Shown piece by piece: positions 40,261 to 46,605 of a DNA stretch of 46,605 nucleotides. The notes beneath the pieces are model-generated. The model was not told the DNA's origin. It ran no database searches and worked only from the letters and a program-made list of their open reading frames with translations. A program made the position numbers and the translations under genes. The first letter of the stretch is position 1. Each line of letters opens with the position of its first letter. The stretch lies in NCBI GenBank assembly GCA_030611045.1, contig JAUWQN010000005.1:1-46605 (forward strand), in the 5' to 3' direction. This stretch comes from Methanosarcinales archaeon (GTDB lineage: Archaea > Halobacteriota > Syntropharchaeia > Alkanophagales > Methanospirareceae).

Positions 40261-41397
40261 TCATCCGATAATCCTATCAAACGCTTGTGAAAGCAAATTG
40301 GTGTTTGCACTACCGTAACTTATCCTAATGCATCCTCTGCCCTGGGAGCCGAATGCGCTTCCGGGAACCACACCAACGCCCTTCTCCAGCAGCTTATCTG
40401 CCAGTTCGAGGTCATCAGGGCCGTTGAAATACGGAAAGACATAGAAAGCGCCATTAGGCCTGACGCATACCACGTCGTCCATCTCGCGGATGCGCTGCAT
40501 TACGTAGTTTCGGCGGCTCCTGAATTCTTCGCACATTTTATCAGAAGCATTCTTCGCTTCATCCGAGAATGCAGCCAGTGCACCGTATTGTGCGAAGGAC
40601 GTGCAACAGGAGAGTGACTGTTGATGTATGATGTCTATCCTGTCAATGACGTCACGGTTAGCGTAGGCGCAGTATCCAAGCCGCCATCCGGTCATACTGT
40701 AGCTCTTGCTGAACCCATTCACGGTTATCACATTCTCGTATTCGCTGGCTGGACTGTAATGTTTACCTTCGTAGATGAGTTTTTCATATATCTCATCAGA
40801 TATCACGAACATCTCTTTTTCAGCACAGATATCCATTATCTTTTTGATGGTTCTTTCAGGGATAACCGCCCCGGTAGGGTTGCTTGGCGAATTCAGGATG
40901 AGGAGTTTCGCATTTGTCTCTTCCAACTGGGTCATAAAGTCATCTCCAGGGACAAAGCCTTCTTCAGGCTTTAAGGTGAGCCATTCTACCTCTGCGTTAG
41001 CCAACTTGATTTGTGCTTCATAACTCACCCATGAGGGGTTCGGGATTGCGACCGCATCGCCTTTGCCGGCTAAAGCCATGAGAATGCAGTAGATTATCTG
41101 TTTCCCGCCACCAGAAACAAGAATCTTATCCTTGTCCAGGTCTGCGATATTGTTCTCAGCCTCCAGTTTCTCTGCGATTGCTTTCCTGAGTTCCGGTATG
41201 CCCTTAGAGGGCGTATAATGGACTCTACCCTCATCCAACGCTTTTTTGGCTGCTTCCTTGATTACCTGTGGTGTGTCAAAGTCCGGTCTGCCTACGGTTA
41301 AGTTTATCACGCCCGGTTTCTTCGCCGCTGCGTCGTATTTGAAAGTTGCCGAAGGTTGCACTTCCAATACCCTGTCTGCAAATCTGAGATCTATCAT
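40261..41397 (-). CDS. aspC: class I pyridoxal-phosphate aminotransferase, aspartate-type
   Basis: This 378-residue fold-type I aminotransferase has the substrate loop VGRPDFDTP, VHYTPSKGIPELRKAIAEKL, NSPSNPTGAVI, SDEIYEKLIY, and the PLP lysine in NGFSKSYSMTGWRLGY. It overlaps the homocitrate-synthase-family gene by four bases, so both are translated together. An aspartate aminotransferase can also deaminate cysteate to sulfopyruvate in the CoM pathway, a role worth considering here, but the operon partner points to 2-oxoacid chain chemistry instead. Confidence 0.92.
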   Translation of the reverse strand: MIDLRFADRVLEVQPSATFKYDAAAKKPGVINLTVGRPDFDTPQVIKEAAKKALDEGRVHYTPSKGIPELRKAIAEKLEAENNIADLDKDKILVSGGGKQIIYCILMALAGKGDAVAIPNPSWVSYEAQIKLANAEVEWLTLKPEEGFVPGDDFMTQLEETNAKLLILNSPSNPTGAVIPERTIKKIMDICAEKEMFVISDEIYEKLIYEGKHYSPASEYENVITVNGFSKSYSMTGWRLGYCAYANRDVIDRIDIIHQQSLSCCTSFAQYGALAAFSDEAKNASDKMCEEFRSRRNYVMQRIREMDDVVCVRPNGAFYVFPYFNGPDDLELADKLLEKGVGVVPGSAFGSQGRGCIRISYGSANTNLLSQAFDRIIG

Positions 41398-42632
41398 GGT
41401 TGTACCGACATAATCTTCCTTGCAATATCTGGATAGTGTGCAATGAACGTCATCTCGTCCTCCGTCACAGGCTTCTGTGTGAGTACATTTGCATATCGAA
41501 CGAGCTCCAATATCTCTCGGGCTTCTTCTTCATCCCGGAATTTTAGCTTATATTTTCCCGCTACGTTCTTAAACCCTTTTATTCCTGAGTATTCCCCTGT
41601 TGTTATAAGTCTGCCGGTCTCAATCCGCTCGATCTCCCCCCTGCCTACTTCGGTGTAATCATACAACTCATAATTTCTGCTATCCTTCAGTGCGCCGTCA
41701 GCATGTATGCCAGATTCATGTGCAAAGGCATTGTCACCAACTGCAGGCTGGTTGACAGGAATAGGAACGCGGAATGATAGGGAAGCGTAGTTGCATATCT
41801 TCCACGCATGGCTTAAATCAACATGCTCATCCAGGTGGTATTTGTTTTCAAACCCGCTGGATTTCTTTACCGCAAGGATTGTAGAGACAAGGTCAGCATT
41901 TCCGGCTCGCTCGCCCATACCATTCACTGTCGTGATGATGTATGCATCTACTCCTGCATCTATCGCTGCTTTGGCACCCGCTACAGAGCATGCGACTGCC
42001 ATGCCCAAATCATTATGACAGTGCAGTTCGAGGGGGAGATTCACCGCCTCTGCAAGTGCTTTCACTCGCTCATATATGGTGAACGGGTCATCATACCCAA
42101 GCGTGTCGCAGTATCTTATCCGGTCTGCACCATGCTCTTTTGCGGCTTCCGCAAATGTGATGAGCCGGTAGAGTTCTGTCCTTGAAGCGTTTTCTGCATT
42201 TACTCCGATAGTCTCCGCACCCTTTTCCTTTGCTGTGACGACAGCTTCACACATTGTATCAATTATATCCGTCCAACGGTACTCGCCAATGAATTTGACA
42301 TCAATCATTTGCCGTGATGTTGACAAGCTCAAATTAACGTGCTTCAGCATCGGCACCAGTCGAAAGCCCTCTTTGACATCCTCTTTTATCGCTTTCATCC
42401 ACCCGCCAAGCCTTATGCGCTTCAGAGCATCTATTTCTGCCAATTCCAGATTGGCATTCAAATAATTCGTCTCATGTCTCGTGGCAGGAAACCCGAACTC
42501 GCTTTGGAAAGCTCCCGCCTCATCCAGATAAAGGTTCAGCATAGTCTTCTCTAACTTCGCTAATCCCAATCTCGACGTCTGCACCCCGTCACTGTTCGTG
42601 ACGTCAATTATGTATATCGTGTTATTCACCAT
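41394..42632 (-). CDS. homocitrate synthase / isopropylmalate synthase family enzyme
   Basis: This TIM-barrel acyltransferase of the DRE-TIM class condenses acetyl-CoA with a 2-oxoacid. The barrel ends with LHCHNDLGMAVACSVAG (metal-binding HxH) and NGMGERAGNADL. A helical C-terminal domain without the leucine-sensing module follows, as in homocitrate synthases. The N-terminal family motif, normally RDG, reads DVTNSDGVQTSR, with Ser in the place of the catalytic Arg. The start is put at the ATG at 42632 (412 aa), because the GTG at 42656 is only just after the predicted TATA. It may serve coenzyme B or amino-acid chain elongation. Partnered with the overlapping aminotransferase gene. Confidence 0.85.
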   Translation of the reverse strand: MVNNTIYIIDVTNSDGVQTSRLGLAKLEKTMLNLYLDEAGAFQSEFGFPATRHETNYLNANLELAEIDALKRIRLGGWMKAIKEDVKEGFRLVPMLKHVNLSLSTSRQMIDVKFIGEYRWTDIIDTMCEAVVTAKEKGAETIGVNAENASRTELYRLITFAEAAKEHGADRIRYCDTLGYDDPFTIYERVKALAEAVNLPLELHCHNDLGMAVACSVAGAKAAIDAGVDAYIITTVNGMGERAGNADLVSTILAVKKSSGFENKYHLDEHVDLSHAWKICNYASLSFRVPIPVNQPAVGDNAFAHESGIHADGALKDSRNYELYDYTEVGRGEIERIETGRLITTGEYSGIKGFKNVAGKYKLKFRDEEEAREILELVRYANVLTQKPVTEDEMTFIAHYPDIARKIMSVQP

Positions 42633-42711
42633 TTTGATATACTCTCGCTTTTTCACTTCATACTGCTAATTATTTATTAAACGCAGGCTAACTAAAATAT
42701 TAGTGTTTCCG

Positions 42712-43839
42712 ATGATTGCACAAGAAGATATAAAAGAGGTTTTAGGGGAATACAACCTGAATGAGGTGGCTATAGGTGTCTTAGGGTCGCATTCAGCATT
42801 AGATATATGCCGAGGAGCGAAGGACCTGGGTTTCAGAACCCTGGTAGTGTGCCAGAAGGGCAGGGAAAGAACCTATGACCGCTACTATCGGACTGAAAAT
42901 TCCCTCGGAATAGTGGACCAGACCATTATCCTTGATAAATTCTCTGATATAACCGAGGAACGGGTGCAGAAGCAGATGCGTGAAAATAATGTAATCTTTA
43001 TTCCGCACCGCTCCTTTGAGGTATATGTAGGCTTCGACCAGATCGAAGATGAGTTCCTTCTACCAATCTTCGGCTCCAGAAGCATGCTCCGAGCAGAGGA
43101 GCGGGATGCTGAGAGGAACCAGTATTATCTGATGGAAAAGGGAGGAATTCCATATCCGAGAATATATAAAAGCCCGGAGGAAATAGACCGCCTGGTTCTG
43201 GTTAAAGCGCCGGAAGCCCAGCGTAAATACGAGCGTGCGTTCTTCTTTGCCTCTTCTCCTGCTGAATATTACAAGAATTCAGAGCAGATGATCCGTTCGG
43301 GAAAGATAACAGAGGAAGGACTGAAGAAAGCGGTAATCGAAGAGTTTGTTATGGGTGCGCAGTCAAACTTCAACTACTTCTACTCACTCTTAGACCAGAA
43401 GCTGGAACTGTTGGGGACAGACACCAGGCGACAGACCAATCTGGACGGCATTCTTCGCCTTCCCGCAACACAGCAGTTAGAAGCCTTGAAGTATATAGAT
43501 GTCAAAGCAATCGAAGCCGGGCACATCTCATGCACGGTGAAGGAATCTCTTTTAGAGCCGATATTTGAGCTTGGCGAGAAATTTGTGAATGTGGCAAGGG
43601 AGGAATATCCACCGGGGATTATAGGTCCCTTTGCTTTACAGTCCGCTTTTATTCCCGGGCCTCCGAAAGAAACAGCCGTAGTCTTTGACATCTCCATGCG
43701 AGTGCAGGGCTCTCCGGGAACCATGTTCACGCCATATTCTGGATATTACTACGGACAGTCGCTCTCGGTGGGTAAGAGGGTGGCTATGGAGATCGGGAAA
43801 GCTATTCAACAGAATAGATTGGAAGAGACGGTTACCTGA
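42712..43839 (+). CDS. PurP-family protein, divergent paralogue
   Basis: PurP makes FAICAR from AICAR and formate in archaeal purine synthesis. This 375-residue paralogue keeps the fold: GVLGSHSALDICRGAKDLGF, IFIPHRSFEVYVGF, GSRSMLRAEERDAERN, and PPGIIGPFALQSAFIP near the C-terminus. But where true PurP has the glycine-rich ATP-grasp loop (KFPGAKGGKGY, as in the next gene), it has KAPEAQRKYERAF. That suggests a changed nucleotide-binding site or another substrate. The start is taken at the ATG at 42712; a GTG at 42703 is possible. It abuts the second purP by one base. Confidence 0.85.
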   Translation: MIAQEDIKEVLGEYNLNEVAIGVLGSHSALDICRGAKDLGFRTLVVCQKGRERTYDRYYRTENSLGIVDQTIILDKFSDITEERVQKQMRENNVIFIPHRSFEVYVGFDQIEDEFLLPIFGSRSMLRAEERDAERNQYYLMEKGGIPYPRIYKSPEEIDRLVLVKAPEAQRKYERAFFFASSPAEYYKNSEQMIRSGKITEEGLKKAVIEEFVMGAQSNFNYFYSLLDQKLELLGTDTRRQTNLDGILRLPATQQLEALKYIDVKAIEAGHISCTVKESLLEPIFELGEKFVNVAREEYPPGIIGPFALQSAFIPGPPKETAVVFDISMRVQGSPGTMFTPYSGYYYGQSLSVGKRVAMEIGKAIQQNRLEETVT

Positions 43840-43840
43840 A

Positions 43841-44905
43841 ATGATTCCCAGAAAAGAGATCCATCACATTCTGGAAGGCTATGCAAAAGAGGAGATAACC
43901 ATAGCTACGATAGGAAGTCATACCGCACTCCAGATACTTAAAGGGGCACGGGATGAGGGCTTCAAGAATATAGTGATCTGTAAAAAAGGCACCGAAGAGG
44001 TTTACCAGCAGTTCGGGCTGGCGGATGAACTTCTAACAGTCGAGAATTTTAAGCAAGTTCTGGAAAAGGAGTTTCAGGAGCAACTGATAGAAAGAAACGT
44101 CATCTTAATTCCGCATGGCTCCTTTGTGGAGTATATCTCACCCGTCAGGATCGAGAACGAGATGTTTGTCCCTATGTTTGGGAACAGAGCGGTTCTGGAC
44201 TGGGAATCTGACCGTAAGAAGGAGAGGGAATGGCTGGACCGTGCAGAGCTGAGACTGCCCATGGAATTCAAAGACCCTGCGGATATAGATAGATTAGTAA
44301 TGGTAAAATTTCCCGGCGCTAAGGGTGGGAAGGGCTATATCCTTGCAAGCAATCCTGATGAATTTGAAGAAAAACACAAAAAACTGAACCTGAGCGATAA
44401 GGAGGAATTTACCCTCCAGGAGTACGTAATAGGAACCAGGTTCTATCCCCATTATTTCTACTCTCCGCTAACGGATAGGGTGGAACTCCTCAGCATGGAC
44501 ATCCGCTATGAATCCAACGTTGATGGAATCTCAAGGCTATCTTATATTCTTCAGGATAGCCATCCGGAACCCTCGTTTGTAGTTACAGGAAATCTCCCTG
44601 TTGTGGTGAGGGAGTCGCTCTTACCACGAATCCTGGAAATGGGTCAGAACGTAATCAAAACATCCCGGGAACTGTTCAGTCCAGGCTTGATAGGACCTTT
44701 CTGCATAGAAACCATCTGCACCGAGAATCTGGAGTTTATAGCGTTCGAAATTTCTGCCAGGATTGTCGCGGGAACCAATCTCTACATTAATGGTTCCCCT
44801 TATTCACAGCTTCTTTACCAAGAGCCAATGAGCACTGGCAGGAGAATATCAAGAGAGATAAAAGAGGCACTCAGGGAAGATTCGCTTGATAGAGTTATAT
44901 GCTAA
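43841..44905 (+). CDS. purP: 5-formaminoimidazole-4-carboxamide ribonucleotide synthetase
   Basis: This is the canonical PurP, an ATP-grasp enzyme that formylates AICAR with formate. The 354-residue protein has ATIGSHTALQILKGARDEGF, ILIPHGSFVEYI, PMFGNRAVLDWESDRKKEREW, the ATP loop KFPGAKGGKGY, and LVVRESLLPRILEMG-type and SPGLIGPFC segments. The ATG at 43841 directly follows the stop of the upstream paralogue; in-frame upstream codons would overlap that gene and are not PurP-like. It is probably co-transcribed with the paralogue. Confidence 0.95.
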   Translation: MIPRKEIHHILEGYAKEEITIATIGSHTALQILKGARDEGFKNIVICKKGTEEVYQQFGLADELLTVENFKQVLEKEFQEQLIERNVILIPHGSFVEYISPVRIENEMFVPMFGNRAVLDWESDRKKEREWLDRAELRLPMEFKDPADIDRLVMVKFPGAKGGKGYILASNPDEFEEKHKKLNLSDKEEFTLQEYVIGTRFYPHYFYSPLTDRVELLSMDIRYESNVDGISRLSYILQDSHPEPSFVVTGNLPVVVRESLLPRILEMGQNVIKTSRELFSPGLIGPFCIETICTENLEFIAFEISARIVAGTNLYINGSPYSQLLYQEPMSTGRRISREIKEALREDSLDRVIC

Positions 44906-45008
44906 GTGAGTACATACACAGTTTCGACGGCTTACTTCTCGATAGATAAGGAAATTATCAAAAATCAAAACAAACCCCTATTTTCGGATTTTGGTATTGT
45001 TTGGGATT

Positions 45009-45048
45009 AAACCCTTTCAGGGTTTGCGGGGACGTGGGCAGAGCCCAC
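45009..45048 (+). repeat. double-hairpin palindromic element, intergenic copy
   Basis: AAACCCT-TTC-AGGGTTT, linker GCGGGGAC, then GTGGGC-AGA-GCCCAC. It matches the copy in cysteate synthase in layout, linker and AGA loop. Both stems differ, but by paired changes: A-T for G-C in stem one, one pair fewer in stem two. Its length of 40 is not a multiple of three, and it lies between purP and hypA. Confidence 0.8.
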
Positions 45049-45109
45049 GATGCTTAGGATTTAGGATTTCCCGCTTCTTATTGAGCACATACCAGTTAAG
45101 CTAAGCGGG

Positions 45110-45517
45110 TTAGCCCGTGCCTTTAATGGATTGTATCAAAACGCCTCGCCCCTGGATCACCTCAAAGTCCGGGCTCTTACACGAAGGACATCGGACAAAC
45201 GCATGAGCAACCTCGGGTGCAAAATGAACCGCTTCACCCTCCTCCTCGCTCAATCCCGCCTCTTCGAAATCCCATTCGTGTCCGCAAACGCGGCATCTAA
45301 AAATCGCTGGTTCTGTCTCCATCTCAATCTTCACATTCGTCAGCAACTCATCGTGCTCTTTGGCAAGTTCATCTAAGGCAAATTCGAATACCTCGATCTC
45401 CATCTGCTGTAATTCGCCGATTTTAAGTTTTATCTCGGTAATCTCTTTCACCCCTTCTTTTTGCGATTCCTCTATTGCAGTTGCGATCACCGCTTCTGCC
45501 AATGCCCATTCGTGCAT
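45110..45517 (-). CDS. hypA: hydrogenase nickel incorporation protein HypA
   Basis: HypA delivers nickel to [NiFe]-hydrogenases. The 135-residue protein starts MHEWALAEAV, with His2 as nickel ligand. Its zinc pairs are Cys75/Cys78 and Cys110/Cys113. The 31-residue gap between pairs (rich in E) is long, as in some other archaeal HypA proteins. It ends in RGVLIQSIKG. It ends in a GC-rich CGGG/CCCG stem at its stop codon. With hypE it shows the organism matures [NiFe]-hydrogenases, although no hydrogenase subunit is in the window. Confidence 0.94.
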   Translation of the reverse strand: MHEWALAEAVIATAIEESQKEGVKEITEIKLKIGELQQMEIEVFEFALDELAKEHDELLTNVKIEMETEPAIFRCRVCGHEWDFEEAGLSEEEGEAVHFAPEVAHAFVRCPSCKSPDFEVIQGRGVLIQSIKGTG

Positions 45518-45697
45518 ATTTCTTTCTCGCTATTTTTGTTTGCGAGTTTACTTACGGTCAGTAGTCCTCTTAAACGAGGTTAAATAACTTTGTACTTCTT
45601 TTTATAAAAACTCTATCCGCTTTGCCTTCTCATTTCCCTCTCGTTTCACCACGCGTGCATATTCGTTCTCTATCTACCTTCGCATCTCCCGTGTGTA

Positions 45698-46145
45698 TCA
45701 TCCGCATCGCAACAAGCATGTAAACGGCAATGAGCACGTCCAGCAATCACCAAACGTCGCAACCACTTTTCTGCTTCGTGCTAACGCAATCGCTTCTTCT
45801 ATCTCTCCTTCGTGCATCGTTGCCACCGATCCCACATCGTGTATCCACGCTCCACCTCGACCGCCGCCTCGTGCGGACAGCCTGAGATGCTAATCCTCAT
45901 CTTGTGCGGCGTCAGCCTCTGCGCAAACGCCATTGTGAGTTTCCCTGCAAGTTTCTTGGTCTCAGCAAGCCCTTCCGTGCAGTAATCCATTCCAACACAT
46001 GACGCAACATAGCCCATGCCGATTGTTGCAAGTCCGCTGGCATACACCCTGCCATCAGTTCATCCACATTCGTGCCTGGAACACCCTGTATCTCAACGCT
46101 CTGTCTGGTTGTAACTTCAAGCGTGCCCTCGTCGTATTTTTTATT
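45698..46145 (-). pseudogene. broken sulfite/nitrite-reductase-like gene
   Basis: Translation on the minus strand gives pieces of a siroheme sulfite/nitrite reductase-like protein in three frames. The first (near 46142-46052) reads YDEGTLEVTTRQSVEIQGV. The second (about 46045-45870) reads VYASGLATIGMGYVASCVG, then MDYCTEGLAETKKLAGKL and SGCPHEAA. The third (about 45851-45698) reads AWIHDVGSVATMHEGEIEE. The first frame break is near 46050 and looks like one lost base; the second lies between about 45852 and 45875. The N-terminal part seen in whole homologues is missing, so it is probably a remnant, though sequence errors could account for individual shifts. Confidence 0.65.
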
Positions 46146-46365
46146 TTGGATTTGGTATTTTAGACAATGGCAGAGAAAAATCGAAAATCCAAGCACCAAG
46201 CATCATAAATAAATCAGTAAAATCTGCGGTGATTTGTACTCAAACATTAAGAAAGTCGCCAAAAAAACTTCTGAACAAAAACAAAAACAAACAAAAAACA
46301 AACAAACCGAAAAACTTTTAAATGCCTAATAGCATCTTATTCATAACCTAAATAGGAGGAAAGAA
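46146..46365 (+). promoter_or_regulatory. leader of the last gene, with CAAA-rich tract, TATA box and ribosome site
   Basis: A run of A-rich CAAA-type repeats lies at about 46274-46308. CTTTTAAATG (about 46314-46323) is a TATA candidate, and AGGAGGA (46354-46360) is a strong Shine-Dalgarno five bases before the ATG. These features point to a well-expressed gene. Nothing coding was seen from 46146 to 46270. Confidence 0.55.
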
Positions 46366-46605
46366 ATGACGAAGATAAATAAACTTGTTATAATTGGATG
46401 TGCGGGTTTTGGAGGACCCGGGGCAATGATGGCAAAGAAGGTAGACCCCTCGCTGGACGTGACATTGATAAGAGAAGAGGAGAATTTCTTGACGAGATGC
46501 GCGACCCCTTATATCTCCGTAGAGAGAGCAACGGTAGAGGCTTCGGTCAAGGATGATGGAATGTTCCATGCTGTCGGTACCAAGCTGGTGAATGTAAAGG
46601 CGACG
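46366..46605 (+). CDS. FAD-dependent pyridine nucleotide-disulfide oxidoreductase (CoA-disulfide reductase / NADH oxidase type), 5' part
   Basis: Only the first 80 codons are in the window. They start MTKINKLVIIGCAGFGGPGAMMAKKVDP, with a dinucleotide-binding glycine pattern. ENFLTRCATPYISV follows, in which the cysteine lies where CoA-disulfide reductases and NADH oxidases have their redox-active Cys. A strong ribosome-binding site precedes it. The true substrate (CoA disulfide, polysulfide or oxygen) cannot be told from this fragment. The gene continues past the window end. Confidence 0.8.
   Translation, partial: MTKINKLVIIGCAGFGGPGAMMAKKVDPSLDVTLIREEENFLTRCATPYISVERATVEASVKDDGMFHAVGTKLVNVKAT

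Noticed and set aside
1-46605. CRISPR array, rRNA genes, insertion sequences with transposase, or prophage
   Set aside because: No regularly spaced repeats, rRNA-like sequences, transposase or phage structural genes were found on either strand.

Overview
The window reads as a contiguous chromosomal piece of a methanogen-lineage euryarchaeon. Archaeal marks are TiaS, PurP, A-type ATP synthase subunits, a geranylgeranyl-reductase-family protein, tRNA genes without encoded CCA, and TATA-type promoters with short or absent leaders. The methanogen or methanotroph link is a coenzyme M (CoM) biosynthesis cluster: fused ComDE, cysteate synthase, and a DUF39-ferredoxin protein of the marker-16/ComF type. 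The cysteate route is known from Methanosarcinales and Methanomicrobiales relatives. An ANME-1-like lineage is possible, but no mcr gene or rRNA is present, so placement is inference.

Layout. 1-7 kb: thiL, an orphan membrane protein, coaBC (dfp) with an unusual C-terminal cysteine module, tRNA-Ala, pyrI, tRNA-Phe, tldD and tiaS. 7-12.3 kb: a site-2 protease facing two tandem CBS proteins, a DUF106 membrane insertase homologue, truA and a TrmJ-like methyltransferase. 12.3-18.7 kb: a HEPN-type orphan, a GNAT acetyltransferase, a radical SAM enzyme, a large conserved unknown, a geranylgeranyl reductase and a PAC2-family protein. 18.7-26.9 kb: an incomplete A-ATPase cluster (H-E-F only), mobB, a TIM-barrel epimerase, an AbiEi-like regulator with palindromic operators and a decayed nucleotidyltransferase partner, metG, an ACT protein plus homoserine dehydrogenase, and a small cysteine-rich protein. 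26.9-28.4 kb: a conserved unknown and Hsp20.

28.4-35.6 kb is the most coherent block. A sulfonate/taurine-type ABC transporter lies directly downstream of comF - cysteate synthase - comDE on the same strand, with a HTH regulator diverging from comF. Together they suggest sulfonate uptake tied to CoM synthesis. 35.6-46.6 kb: a PiT phosphate transporter with its DUF47 partner, an XTP pyrophosphatase, hypE, a Mrp-type ATPase, an aminotransferase overlapping a homocitrate-synthase-family gene, two tandem purP paralogues, hypA, a broken sulfite-reductase-like gene, and the start of a flavin disulfide reductase.

The strongest novel signal is a 40-42 nt double-hairpin element. One copy is intergenic at 45009-45048. 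The other sits exactly on codon boundaries inside cysteate synthase (32616-32657), adding 14 residues in frame. The two copies share a linker and loop, and their stems differ by compensatory changes. A second, AT-rich hairpin family recurs between genes at four or five places.
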